NCBI RefSeq assembly: GCF_000276665.1
Contig: NW_004955437.1
Span: forward strand, 3,819,303 to 3,883,302
DNA from: Chinchilla lanigera
Lineage: Eukaryota > Chordata > Mammalia > Rodentia > Chinchillidae
Length of the DNA stretch: 64,000 bases
Direction: 5' to 3'
Within the stretch, counting starts at the first letter, position 1; each line of letters begins with the position of its first letter. Below the pieces are notes generated by a model. It was given only the letters and a program-made list of their open reading frames with translations, did not search any database and was not told the origin of the DNA. Of the stretch, positions 1 through 11,485 are shown in pieces. Both the position numbers and the translations under genes were made by a program.

Positions 1-149
1 TAGGATTTCTTCCAGTAGTTGCCATGTATTTGGAAGTTAGGGCGATGTTTTTTCAGGACAAAAACAAAAACTACAAATCTCTAAACTTTTAAATTTTTTG
101 TGAAGGAAAGCTTTTATATATTAGAAGTTTGTCTTTGTATAGTGCTTTG

Positions 150-300
150 CTTTTTTTTTTTTTTGAGACAGGGTCTCACTTTGTGCAGTTCAGGCTGGCC
201 TTGGAGTCACTATATAGCCCAGGTTGGCCTCAAACTCTGGATGATCCTCCTGCCTCAGCTTCCCTTGTGCTGGGATCCAGGGGTGCGCCACCATGGCCAA
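150..300 (-). mobile_element. B1-like SINE
   Basis: Antisense copy starting with a T run, then GAGACAGGGTCTC and ending near GCCACCATGGCCAAC. Confidence 0.85.
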
Positions 301-1241
301 CTACATAGTGCTTTTTATAAATTGAGTACATATGTGTTAAAGATTAGCCCATTTTCCAGTGTTCAACTCTTTGAAGAATTTATTCCAGGGAAGAAGATGG
401 TGGTCCAAATCCTGTACGTCACAAATAGGTTTTGGGTTCTGGGCTTGCTTAGGACCCAGATGGCTTGTGGAAGGGAAAGGTACAGGTGAAAGACAGACAG
501 GTCTAGGATAATCCCTAGGTTTTGGCCTTAGACCAGTGGGTGAACTTTAGTGCCATTTTCTGAACTTTGGAGAGTTACGGCGGACAAGGGGAAGGAAGAG
601 GGTCCGTTATCGCCTGAGGATGTTACTCTGTGTGATACACATACTCGCCTTCATGATCAGCTTCAGCACCTGCCGTGCACACAAAGGTGCTGGATGTAAC
701 GTACGAATAAAACACAAAAATTTGTGCCTGTAAGAAACTGTATTAAAATGGCAGCGAAAAATAGACAGCAAGTAAAATTTACAGCACGTCAGGCTGAGCT
801 GCACTCCCCGCCCTGGGTTGTAGGTTTAGGCAGGGTTACGGAATAGACCACGCTGATGAAGTGACAGCTGAATGAAGCCCTCCTGAGGGAGATGGTGTAG
901 AACCATGGGTGAGGCGGGGAGGTAAGGGAATCTTGGCTGCAGGATTCACAAATGCAAAGATCTCGTGCAAGAATACTAGGAGGCCAGGATGGCCAGAGCC
1001 GAGTGAATCAGGGGCCAGAAACTCCGAGGGAAGGTGGAGGGTGAGGGCCGCAGCTGTGTGGGGATCCTGTAGGGTCTTATTTGCCTTTGTCTGGCCGGTG
1101 ACTTTTAGTCTGAGCAAGAAGGGGAAGCATTGGAAGGTTATGGCCAGGGAAGAGATGCCGTTCTGCTTGGGCTTTAACAGATCACTCTGCTCTGAGGTCC
1201 ATAGTTTTCCATTCTGTTCCTTAGCCATTAGAGGTGTTGTT

Positions 1242-1245
1242 CGTG

Positions 1246-1281
<36 letters not shown>
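1242..1281. repeat. (TG)n(AG)n microsatellite
   Basis: A pure TG run passes directly into a pure AG run. Confidence 0.95.
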
Positions 1282-2218
1282 AATGGTGAAATGGTGCACA
1301 GACCTGACCCATGCCCACAGCTCATTCCAGCAGTCCCAGAGTTCTGGAGCCAGTATTTTTTTTTTTTTTGTCCCTAGAAATCCGGTGTGCTCCATTCCAG
1401 CTCTCTAAATTGCATGGGCTTACTTTACTTTTCCCAGTTTTTGTTGCCAAAAGGAAGGCAGCAGAGATGAGCTGTAGAGTTCAACTGTAAAAGGAAGACT
1501 AGCTTGCTGGCAGGTTGTTAGATTCTAACTCCTGTGGCTTGTAGGTTTTTCTTGCTATTGGGCCATATTTTAAAAGTCAGCTTTATCTTCCTTACACATT
1601 TACAATCTCATTTATTCCGTTTTACTTGGCCCTGTATCTGCTTTGCATACCTCCGAGTCTCCTTTGTTAAAAGAATTTTAGTAGAGGTCGGAGGGTTGCT
1701 GCTTGTCACTGATGTCTTAGTTAGGAGGCCCCAAGGACCTCTCTGTTATCTCGAATGGATCCTAGAGATTGAAAGATGTTACAGATGTGTGACTTTATAA
1801 AAACCTATAGTATTTATTGGTTTCTCTGCCTTTGTGGGTATTAGCGCTTCTCCTTCAGCCAAGCTGTGTCCCTTACACTGTATGCTCTATCATCTGGTTG
1901 CAGAAACAGTTTCCGTGCAAACATAGATTCCCATGGTAACATAACAAAAAGGTACTAGAACAAATGTTTATTTTGTCTAGACCTGCTGTGTGACTAACCG
2001 TAGACCCTGAACACGTTGGCTCCTCTTCACTTTGAATGGTGTGGTCACAGATTTCCTGAAAAACTCCTCCTCTAGGCCTTGGTGGTGCTGTCACTGTGCT
2101 TGTGACAGAGGGAGGCCTGTGCGTGCCTGTCATTCTACCCAGGAGTATGCGTTCGCTTTGTTTCACAGCGTAAGTCCATTAGCATAAGTCCACTGCAGAC
2201 ATGCACCAATAAAAAAAA

Positions 2219-2384
2219 TTTTTTTTTTTTTTTTTTGTCTTTTTTTTGAGACAGGGTCTCCCTGTGCAGTTCAGGCTGGCCTCGAGCTCACTTTGTAGCC
2301 CAGACGGGTCTTCAGTTTGCAAGGATCCTCCTGCCTCAGCCTCCCAAGTGCTAGGTTTGCAGGCGTGCGCCACCATGCCTGGCA
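2219..2384 (-). mobile_element. B1-like SINE
   Basis: Antisense near-full-length copy with long T tract and the end CCACCATGCCTGGC. Confidence 0.88.
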
Positions 2385-3462
2385 TAAAAATTTAAAAATT
2401 TAGAAGAGCGTTAAGTCCAGAGTGTAGACATCACACAACACATAGCCTTGCAAAGAAAAAAAAACCCACCAAAGGTCGCCCCCTTTGTTTTCATACATTC
2501 ATTTAGTATTGTCAGTGCCAAGGACTGTAATCAGTGTTAGGTTTATGAAGTGAAAGAAGTAGGAAAGTAGGAAGCAACCCAGATTGTTTCGGAAGTCCTT
2601 GCTAGCTTTCCTGTTGTCTTTCAGCTGAAGTTACCGTCTCAAACTACCTTTATATTTCTAGTTCTTCTCTGGCAATCTTAAAGTTCTTGTGTCCCTCTCT
2701 CACATTCAGCAAAGTAGCGGTCACTTTGTACCTACAGGGCAACTGTGCAAGGCTGTGTGTTGGAAATCTGAGAGAACGGCTTTCCTCTGGTGACTCAGAT
2801 TTAGGAAGTGTCACTACGGAAGGTCAGAACTTCCTGTGGCCTGCGGACGGCTCAGGGAAGCTGGTTCAGGAGAAGAGAAGGATTGTGACCATGTAGGTCC
2901 TCCACGGCAGATCCTTAACCCATCCCTGACTTTCTGTGTGGGGAACTGCCTCCTGTCTCTGCCTTGACAGTCTTTTCATCTACGAAGTGTGTGCCGCCAT
3001 CGTGCCCTTACTTTCTCCTGTAACCAAGCTCGAGGTGTCTGGCTTATGTAAGCGTGTGCCAACCCCTTGCTTGTATTTTCTCAACCCTGTAGCAGTTCTA
3101 ACTTGATTCCCAGAAATAATTGCTTCTTCATATCTCCTACAGCCACTTCCTTTTCTCCTTCCCTCCTAAATCTTTCAAGCTTTTAACTAGCTTGAACCTT
3201 CTTGAACTTAAGCTTTTGAATAGTTTCAATTCTGTTTTCTTCAGGCTACCAGATAGTGATGGGAATCTTAACTCCCTTATGCGGTGTAATAAAATACGAC
3301 CCCGTAGTGGTCATTGTATTGCATCGTAGCGAAGTATTGATGTTGGCATTTTATATTGATATACTTCTGTTGGCCCCTTAAGTTCATATTATACAAAGTT
3401 TGGTTTGCCTCACTTTCACATTCTGCTTTGAAATGAGCAATTTTGTTATGAAATGATACTGA

Positions 3463-3604
3463 GGCCGGGCATGGTGGCGCACATCTGTAATCCCAGCACT
3501 CGGGAGGCTGAGGCAGGAGGATTGTTGTGAGTTTGAGGCCAGCCTGGGCTACAAAGTGAAGCTCCTGGCCAGCCTGAACTGCATAGCGAGACCCTGTCTC
3601 ATAC
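3463..3604 (+). mobile_element. B1-like SINE
   Basis: Sense copy GCCGGGCATGGTGGCGCAC to GAGACCCTGTCTC, showing the internal second CCAGCCTG unit of quasi-dimeric B1. Confidence 0.9.
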
Positions 3605-4415
3605 TGATGCTAGAGCAAAAGGGAAAAATTAGCACATTAAAAGGACAAGCAGTGAGTCCTGTGGAGATCTATAAAGTTAGTTGTGTTCATATTCCCAAAC
3701 ATACCTAGGGTTACTTAGCCTATAGACATTTCGGGTGGGATGATAATTTTTTGGTATGGTCTGACTCATACACATGGTTAGCAGTACCCATGTCTCCTAC
3801 TCACAAGATAACAATAATAATTTTTAGTTTTGGTAACTGAAAATATCTTGTAGACATTGCCACATGTTTTCATAACCTCCAGGATAATAGCAGTGTTCCT
3901 GGTGGGCAGAGTCCTGGATGCAACCTTATAAGCCTAATAGATGGGAGAACTTGAATCTGGTGCATCCCTTTTGGCATCGAGAAATGACTAGTGACAGAGG
4001 AGGGAGATCTGATTTTCATGAACAGTTATAGGGTTTGGTTTTTTTTGTTTTCCACTTCATGACCCATTTTAGGATTTTTGAATGTTTCTGGAAAGGAAAA
4101 CTACTTTAGGGCCTTAGCATAAAGTCTTTCCCTGGTAGTATTTCTCCTGGTGTTGTGTCTTGTGTATGCCTTTCTCTCTTGTTTCAGTATCTAGCTCTTT
4201 CAAGCTCCTAAGCATGTAATGCTCTTAGCCATAAAAAGTTGCAGTGAAGTTAAGGAGCAAGAGTGGTACTGTACTATTATCAATTCATTTTACCTGCATT
4301 TCTGAAAGTTCTTGCTAAGTTTTTGGGTTTTTTTAAGCTTTAAAAATATTATACCACAATAATACTCTTCTGGATCTCAGGTAATAGTAACTGAGGAAGT
4401 TCAGCTTTATGCTTG

Positions 4416-4548
4416 TTTTATTTATTTATTTATTTTTGTCTTTTTGAGACAGGGTCTCACTATGCAGGCTGGCCTTGAGTTCACTTTGTAGCCCAGGCTG
4501 GTCTCGGAACTCACAACAGTCCTCCTGCCTCAGCCTCCCAAGTGCTTA
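4416..4548 (-). mobile_element. B1-like SINE, 5'-truncated
   Basis: Antisense copy that stops at CCTCCCAAGTGCT, so the first 30 or so bases of the element are missing. Confidence 0.8.
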
Positions 4549-4741
4549 TACTTGTTTTAGAATATGTCATGTAGACGCATTATGTATGCTGGTACCTTGT
4601 AAGGTACATTGCAATTTTCCTGAATTGTCTGTGGCATAGTATTTTAGTGACTTTGAGGTTGTGATGCAACCTTTTTGATGTCACAGTATGCAACTTTTAA
4701 TTTTTTTTATTTTTATCTTTTGTTTTGTTTTGTTTTGTTTT

Positions 4742-4819
4742 TCTGGTACTGGGAATTGAACTTACGACCTTGTCCTTGCCAGGCAGGCGCTGTGCCGCTG
4801 AGCTAAATCCCCAGCGCCC
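4742..4819 (-). mobile_element. ID-like SINE
   Basis: Antisense tRNA-derived copy GGTACTGGGAATTGAAC to GAGCTAAATCCCCAGC, with the next SINE directly behind it. Confidence 0.88.
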
Positions 4820-4821
4820 TA

Positions 4822-4938
4822 ATTTTTTTTTAAGACAGGGTCACACTATGTAGTTCAGGCTGGCCTTCAACTCATGGCCATCCTCCTGCCTCAGCCTCCT
4901 GAGTGCTGGGATTATAGGTGTGTACCACCATGCCTGGC
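4822..4938 (-). mobile_element. B1-like SINE, internally deleted
   Basis: Antisense copy lacking one of the two internal repeat units, ending ACCACCATGCCTGGC. Confidence 0.82.
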
Positions 4939-5207
4939 AACTTTTAATATTTAACATTGTGCTTTATATTTTTAACACCTCTTTAGAGTATTCTGCTATT
5001 CTGATTTTTTCCTTTTGTTTCTCTATCTTGTTTCATCTTTTGATCAGTTTTTTAAATTTTTTTTTCTTCTCCATAACCCATTCTTAGGTTTTTTTTTTTC
5101 TTTGCATATTTCTTGAATTCATTATCTGACATAGTCTCAACAGTGAGCTTGTTCATGTAACAAGCCTCCAAATTTATACATCTGAATCTAATTTTAAGAA
5201 TGTCTAA

Positions 5208-5345
5208 GCCGGGCATGGTGGCACAAGCCTATAATCCCAGCACTTGGGAGGCTGAGGCAAGAGGATCATTTAGAAGACCAGCTTGGGCTACAAAGTGAGC
5301 TCAAGGCCAGTCTGAACTGCATAGCGAGACCCTGTCTCAAAAAGA
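5208..5345 (+). mobile_element. B1-like SINE
   Basis: Sense copy GCCGGGCATGGTGGCAC to GACCCTGTCTCAAAAAG. Confidence 0.88.
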
Positions 5346-5899
5346 ATGTCCAACCTTGTGGATTCCACGTCTGTCAAAATGTGGTGTTTCATGCTTTTCC
5401 TTGATTGCATCTCAGCACACTTCTAAGGTTGCTCTTGGAGGACAGAACCCTGACTTCCCTTGGAAGGGACGTGTGCTACGTACCTGCTGGCTCTGCCTTC
5501 GATTTACAGGAAGCTGGTGACCGAATGACTCTTAGCCTTCGCATTGATGACTGACAGTGGTCTCAAAAATGACAGGCAGAGAATGAGCCGTTACCTGGAG
5601 AGTCCTGTAACTGTAGGTATTAAGGCAACATAATTCGAGAGTTTGAAGTATGTGGGAATATACATTTGTGTTGACGTTGCTGATGTACTGCGGTGAAGGA
5701 AATTTATTGATCATCTACCATACAGGGTTCAGTGCCCATCAATGTGTAAAAAAAAATGTATGGATAAGGTTTTGAGTGTGTGCAGAGGGAGGGGCGCTGC
5801 GGGTTGGAGTGGCCAGAACGGTTTCTGATAGACTCCAGGATCCCAGTACCAGCTTCCACATGGGCCTGACCCGCCATCCCGAAGACTGCAGCAGCCCCC

Positions 5900-6256
5900 G
5901 CCACGATGCCCCGTCAGCAGGAAGCAGTTTGAGAGCGCCGTCACCCCTTAACAGCAAGAAGACTGGAGGGATAGACTTCCAGAATCCCCAAAATGGCGCT
6001 GGCCTGGACACACATTTGTTTTTCTTCAGACCCCGAGATAAACTTCCTACTCTCCTTTGTGCACACACCAACTACCAGTCCCCTCAAGACAGGACACGTT
6101 GCCTGCCCATGTTAACCCCACGTCTAGTCCACTCTAATAAAAACCCCAGCTCCCTCCTCCGAGGGCCCTTCAGTCCCTCACAACCCTTGCGCGCCGACAA
6201 TAAAGGCTTGTTTTATCTACCTCTGTCTCTTGCTTTATCTGGTGCCAAACCTAACA
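5900..6256 (+). mobile_element. Probable solo LTR of an endogenous retrovirus
   Basis: A block unlike the surrounding intron. It has AATAAAAACCCC at about 6138 and a second AATAAAGGC at 6200, followed by a pyrimidine-rich stretch and CTGGTGCCAAACC, which together resemble LTR R-U5 architecture. The 5' end is uncertain and no internal viral genes are present. A 209-codon frame crosses it but has no recognisable protein similarity. Confidence 0.5.
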
Positions 6257-6345
6257 GTGTCATGGAAGAGGAAGGACTTGAGTGTTGTCTGGAAGAATGG
6301 ATAGTGTTGGGGAGTAGGAGAGGAGTGGTATTTCTTCCTTTATTT

Positions 6346-6416
6346 AGTACCAGGAATCGAACTCAGGACCTCACGCTTGCCAGGCAGGCGCTGCCACTGA
6401 GCTAAATCCTCAGCCC
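6346..6416 (-). mobile_element. ID-like SINE
   Basis: Antisense copy from TACCAGGAATCGAACTCAGG to CTAAATCCTCAGCCC. Confidence 0.85.
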
Positions 6417-6487
6417 AAGGGGTGGATTTTAGAAAATAGGAAACACAACCCAAGGAAGTAGATATGAAAAGGATTGGGCTGACACCA

Positions 6488-6682
6488 GGAATGTCTCAAG
6501 TAGGGCCGACCCACTCGCGGCTGTCATCCTGGTTGTGCTTGAGGACCACTTGGCGAACTTCTAAGCGTGTAGATGCCAGGGTCCTACCCCCAGGAGCTAA
6601 GAATTAGGTCTGGGGGACCAGGCAATTGCAGTTTTAGTCTGCAGTGTTTCTGATTTGTGGCACTACCTCAGGCGGAAGAGAG
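6488..6682 (+). mobile_element. MER5-type hAT MITE, decayed
   Basis: Shows the run of features typical of MER5A: a start near TTGAGGACCACTTGG, a CCTACCCCCAGGAG centre and a GCAGTTTTAGTCTG flank. Heavily diverged. Confidence 0.4.
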
Positions 6683-7022
6683 CTTTTATGGTTTCTTAAG
6701 TCGTGAGTGTGAGGGAAAGTCTTAAAGGCAGTTTGATTGCAACAGGAAGAGAATGGATTGCAGGAAGGACATGTCCTGCTGGGCAAGTCTTCGGCAGCTT
6801 GCTTACACCTCTGTTCCTTTGACTCAGAGTTTTCAGTTCTTTGAGGTCAGGAGCTATCTGCTTTTTGGTGTACGCCTACTTTTGCGTTATGGACCAGTCA
6901 CTGGGATAGATTCTTAGGACAGAAAGATAAACCATTGCTTTCCGTCTCTCTCACAGCCTAGAGCAAGAAACAAATACGTGAAGGAATAATTGTTTTGAGG
7001 TCGGTGTCTAAAATACTGGCTA

Positions 7023-7113
7023 GGGGCCAGGGATACACATACAGCTCAGTGGCTCAGCGCCTGCCTGGCAAGTGTGAGGTCCTGAGTTCAATTCCCAGCT
7101 CCCCCTTTCCCCC
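7023..7113 (+). mobile_element. ID-like SINE
   Basis: Sense copy GGGGCCAGGGATAC, CCTGCCTGGCAAGTGTGAGG, ending CAATTCCCAGCTCC. Confidence 0.83.
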
Positions 7114-7181
7114 AAAAAAGTACTGGTTCTGGTGTGTTGTTGGTTTTAGTAATTTTCAGATCCTAAGAATTTACTTTTTAA

Positions 7182-7344
7182 TTTTTTTTTTTATTTTTTG
7201 TCTTTTTGAGACAGTGTCTCACTATGCAGTTCAGGCTGGCCTTGAGCTTACTTTGTAGCCTAGGCTGGCCTCGAACTCAAAACAATACTCCTGCCTCAGC
7301 CTCCCAAGTGCTGGGATTGCAGGCGTGCACCGCTACGCCTGGCA
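7182..7344 (-). mobile_element. B1-like SINE
   Basis: Antisense full-length copy. AGAATTTNNTTTTTAA words at both flanks suggest a target duplication. Confidence 0.88.
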
Positions 7345-7686
7345 AGAATTTTTTAATAAACGTGTATTTTAGCTTGCTGGAACTATATTTACCATAGCAT
7401 AGTTATCTATAAATTGACAACAAATCATTAAGTATTGGGGCTCCCAGTAAAATTTTAATAACCTGTCTTTTATTAATATTTCAGAAATGCACTCAATCTC
7501 CAGTTTAAGAACAAGAGATATAAATGTATATTGTGAGTTCACTATGGGGAAGAACAGCTAGAAGCTGCAAAAATATACATAGAAGTGTTTAAGATTAGCG
7601 GGTTCATTTTGACTCGGAGTTTCTATAATTCTTTTATAGTCTACAAAGCTCTTTCTTTCTTTCTTTTTTAATTTTTTTTATTTTTT

Positions 7687-7762
7687 CCGGTACCGGGAAT
7701 CGAACTCACGACCTCACGCTCGCCAGGCAGGCACTGTGCTGCTGAGCTAAATCCCCAGCCCC
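7687..7762 (-). mobile_element. ID-like SINE
   Basis: Antisense copy CCGGTACCGGGAATCGAAC to GCTAAATCCCCAGCCCC. Confidence 0.9.
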
Positions 7763-7797
7763 AATTTTTTTAGTTTTTATTCGTTTTTTTGTTGTTG

Positions 7798-7945
7798 TTT
7801 TTTTTTTTTTTTTAAGACAAGGTCGTCTTATGCAGTTCAGGCCTTAAGCTCACTTTGTAGCCCAGGGTGGCCTCAGACTCGCAGCAATCCTTCTGCCTCA
7901 GCCTCCCAAGTGCTGGGATTACAGGCGTGCACCACCACATGCAGT
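7798..7945 (-). mobile_element. B1-like SINE
   Basis: Antisense copy after a 15-base T run, ending GTGCACCACCACATGC. Confidence 0.85.
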
Positions 7946-7954
7946 TTATAAAGC

Positions 7955-8110
7955 ACTTTCACATACTTACTTTTTGAGCGCTCACACAGCAGGGCCAGTG
8001 AGGTCTCTATCTTACTGATTTGGAAATAGCGGCATGGAAGCCTTGGCTGAGATCACCTGCTGCGAAGTGCCAAAACCAGATCTAATACTCAAATCATGTA
8101 ACCGCTGGTT
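7955..8110 (-). mobile_element. MIR fragment
   Basis: Antisense MIR order is visible: TTACTGATTTGGAAATAGCGGCA (spread), a GATCACCTGC block in place of the usual GGTCAC core, then CCAGATCTAATACTC. Confidence 0.5.
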
Positions 8111-8299
8111 TACCCTTCCCTCCACCCTGTGTGTTCGTACTCGCGAGAGTTTGTCCGTTAAGATCGGGTCATCCAAGCACTGCAGAGACCATTCACTAGG
8201 ATACACAAGTAGCTTTATTAAACGTATTGTAGTGTTTTTTTCAGGGAGTTCAATGAACCGATTCTTAGCTGGTACCCCTAAGTGAGAGAACCCTGAAAA

Positions 8300-8655
8300 C
8301 ACTAGTATAGGTTCTCCTGGGCCTACATTGTGGCTGCATCCTAGTGAACCCATCATAAATTGAAAATATAATTAAGCCAGGATGCACTATCTTTAATACA
8401 GCTGACCTAACTCCAGAGCCTAGCAACCCGGCGCACCGGAGAGGGTGGCTACTTTACCCTCGCACTCGCTTGGCTGGCTGGGAGCTGTGGTTCTCCGCTG
8501 CTGCTCAGCATCAGAAAGAACATCGTGCCACTTGCCAGGAGCCTGGGAGAAGATCACAATTTGGACTTTGAAGTCCAGTTGCTCCTGAATCCTCATCACC
8601 CTCACACCATCGCAAAGCTGAACCATCGTGAGTTAGGGACCGTCTGTATTTTGGT
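8300..8655. mobile_element. Tigger-type (TcMar) MITE
   Basis: The left end reads CCCATCATAAATTGAAAATAT and the right end ACCATCGTGAGTTAGGGACC, GTCTGTATTT. These match the terminal parts of an ancient Tigger-derived MITE; the centre (TTTAATACAGCTGACC) also fits. Confidence 0.7.
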
Positions 8656-8682
8656 AAAAGAGTCAAGATGCTAAGGTGATGC

Positions 8683-8852
8683 TTTGTTTTTTTTTTTTTT
8701 TTGAAATCTTTTTGAGACAGGATCCCACTATGCAGTTCAGGCTGGCCCTGAGTTCACTTGGTGGCCCAGGCTGGTCTCGAACTTGCAAGGATCCTCCTGC
8801 CTCAGCCTCCTGAGTGCTGGGATTATAGACGTGTACCACCATACCTGGCTTA
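8683..8852 (-). mobile_element. B1-like SINE
   Basis: Antisense copy. TAAGGTGATG occurs on both sides (8671 and 8851), giving a clear target-site duplication. Confidence 0.9.
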
Positions 8853-9023
8853 AGGTGATGGCTTTCGAGGTAGAGCTTAATTCCCCTCCCTTATGTGGGG
8901 ACTGTGTTAGTGACTCACTGTTCTAATGCATAGGATGAGGTAGGAAGGGTGAGGTATGACTTGAGGATATTTTGAAGATGTCACGTGCTTCCTGTCTTGC
9001 TGTTTGTCTGAGATCACGTGCTC

Positions 9024-9242
9024 CAGAGCAGTGGCTTCACCTTGACACTAACTGGCATTTGGGGCTGATACTCCATTGTGGTAGGGGGCTGTCCTGTCCT
9101 TTGAATATTTGGCAGCATCTTTTGACACGGCCCGCCATATGCCAGTAGCACTCTCTGCACGCCAGTTGTGACAGCCGTAAATGTTCCAGACACTGCCAGA
9201 TGTCCTTTCAGGGACAAAATGGCCCTCTATTGAGAACCTGTG
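9024..9242. mobile_element. MER20-like hAT-Charlie MITE
   Basis: Contains the ordered blocks TGACACTAACTGGCATTTGG, GGGGGCTGTCCTGTCC, TTTGGCAGCATC, GCCAGTAGCACTC, CAGTTGTGACAGCC, CAGACACTGCCAGATGTCC and TTGAGAACCTG of this well-known MITE. Confidence 0.75.
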
Positions 9243-9879
9243 CTGTAAGGGAAGCCATCTGCTGGGTTGGGAGGACAAAAAAGCAGCCCGGTGGAGAGGC
9301 CTACATGCCAAGAAAAGGCTTCCCGCCAGCGGCCCTGATCGTGAGCCGTCTTGGAGGGGATCCTCCAGCTCAGTCAGGTTTTCAGGTAACGTGCTGTGGC
9401 CAGGGTCTTGCCGACAGATGCCTGAGAAATGATTCACCGGAGCCATCCAGATACAAATTCCTAACCCACAGAGATAGCTAACACACTGAGTGTTTTCATA
9501 AAATCTATGCACGTCGTATAAAGTGGAGAGTTACAGAGTGACGAAGTAAACACTGTGAAGACACAGTAACGCCTGGTGTGTGCACGTAGTCATGGTCAGA
9601 GCATATATTTGTAGCCTGGATATGAAGCCTATAAACACTGTTGCTATAAAGGACTTTTAATTGTAGCAGCAAGGCAGTATGACATCATCACAGTGCAACA
9701 AAAGGTTAGTCTTGTTACTCTCCCAGATTTGCTTGAAAGACATTAAAAATTATTTGATTGCTTACGAAATTTGTTATTGAAATTTTCAAGCATACAGATG
9801 TAGAGATCTTTGCCCACGAAGGTAGCATTATAATGGATCTTTGGAAAATGATCTCTCTTAAAAGAAAAACAGGCCATTG

Positions 9880-10000
9880 GCCGGGCGTGGTGGTGCACCC
9901 CTGTAATCCTAGCATTCAGGAGGCTGAGGCAGGAGGATTGTTGTGAGTTCGAGGCCAGCCTGAGCTGAATAGTGAGACCCTGTCTCAAAAAGACAAAAAA
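9880..10000 (+). mobile_element. B1-like SINE, short form
   Basis: Sense copy missing the second internal unit. It is followed at once by an ID-like element, then another B1. Confidence 0.85.
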
Positions 10001-10080
10001 GGGGCTGGGGATTTAGCTCAGTGGCAAAGCGCCTGCCTGGCAAGTGCAAGGTTGTGAGTTCGGTTCCCGGTACCAGAGAA
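10001..10080 (+). mobile_element. ID-like SINE
   Basis: Sense copy GGGGCTGGGGATTTAGCTCA to GGTTCCCGGTACCAGAG with a long A-rich tail to about 10130. Confidence 0.93.
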
Positions 10081-10133
10081 AAACCAAAACCAAAAAAAAG
10101 ACAAAAAAAAAGAAGAAAAAAAAAGGAAAAACA

Positions 10134-10275
10134 GGCTAGGCGTGGTGGCGCACGCCTATAATCCCAGCACTTGGGAGGCTGAGGCAGGAGGATTGCTGTG
10201 AGTTTGAGGCCAGCCTGGGCTACATAGTTAGTTCAGGGGCAGCTGAGCTATACATTGAGACCCAGTCTCAGAAAA
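10134..10275 (+). mobile_element. B1-like SINE
   Basis: Sense copy, third member of a B1-ID-B1 cluster in one orientation. Confidence 0.88.
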
Positions 10276-10959
10276 ATAAATCAAACCAAACCAAACCAAA
10301 GCCACCCATATGTGGTGTTCTTACAGTCATTATGGGCTGTTCTCAGTGCAGAAATAAGTCACGTTGCCATACATGGCGATCAAAGCATTAGCTGTTACCA
10401 CTGTAGCTTTGGAATGAAACATTTTATAAAATTACTGTATTTTCTTTTTTTTTTTTTAAAGAGAAAAAAAGAAAAAATAGTAACAATTTTTTCGAAACAA
10501 TTTCAAAACAGGATAGTAGGGGAGTTACAATAATTAATACATCGCATATTGTTGTCTTCGTAGTAGTTATTCAGAATATGTGATATGGGACTTGCACCAG
10601 TAAAGATTAATTGCAGTTGACATTTTAATCGGGTTTTGGATTTTTAGATTGTATACTTAAGTGAATTTCTACTTTGCTTGAATATTCATTTTTATTATCT
10701 CTAGTAAAAATTGAAGCCATTGTGAACATTTTTTGCTTAACTAGCTTAGAACCCTTTGCGGCAGAAATTAGACGGCCTCAGGCCCATAGTTAATGTCTCC
10801 AGTAAATCTTACCACAAATATTTTTTTCCTATCTAAATAGATTTTCATGAAAATACCTGGCTTAGATAACAGTTGTTGAACTATAGTTTGAACAAATTGT
10901 GATCAATTGCTGTTTTTTTTTTTTTTCCAGTTTTGGCTATTTATTTATTTATTTATTCA

Positions 10960-11108
10960 TTTTGTCTTTTGGAGGCAGGGTCTCCCTGTGCAGTGCAGGC
11001 TGGCCTTGAGCTCACTTTGTAGCCCAGGCTGGTCTTTGAACTCCCAACGATCCTCCTGCCTCAGCCTCCTGAGTGTTGGAATTAGAGGCGTACACCACTA
11101 CAGCCAGC
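10960..11108 (-). mobile_element. B1-like SINE
   Basis: Antisense copy with a TTTA-rich tail region before it, ending CACCACTACAGCCAGC. Confidence 0.85.
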
Positions 11109-11255
11109 CCCACTTAGATATTTTAATGAATGTGATGTATCAGTGAGATTTTACTACTTCGGTGTAACTATAGATTTTAATGTATTTAAATATTTTCATT
11201 AATTTCCAAAAATAAAATTATATTCTTCACCGTTATTATTTTTTTTAATTATTAT

Positions 11256-11485
11256 TTGCCCTACTAGGGATCCAACAGCAGGGCCTCATGCGTGTTAGGC
11301 AAGCTCTGTTATGCTCTTCCCCACCCCAGCCTTAACTGTTAGTGAGGGTTCATTTTTGCTTTTTTGTGTTTTGTGTTTTTGTTTCTTGTTTAGACTGGGT
11401 CTCACTGTGTAGCCCAGGCTGGCCTTGACCTCTTGCCAGTCCTCCTGCCTCAGCCTCCTGAGTCGTGGGCCACCACACCCAGCTC
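11256..11485 (-). mobile_element. Old B1-dID composite SINE
   Basis: An antisense ID unit (CTAGGGATCCAACAGCAGGG to CCCCACCCCAGCC) is followed by an A/T-rich linker and a monomeric antisense B1 unit ending CCACACCCAGC. The order matches the B1-dID composites at 31.4, 36.5 and 59.1 kb. Confidence 0.5.

Noticed and set aside
5776..6405. 209-codon open frame in intron 1
   Set aside because: It crosses the probable LTR and ends in an antisense ID element; the peptide has no viral or cellular domain I recognise.
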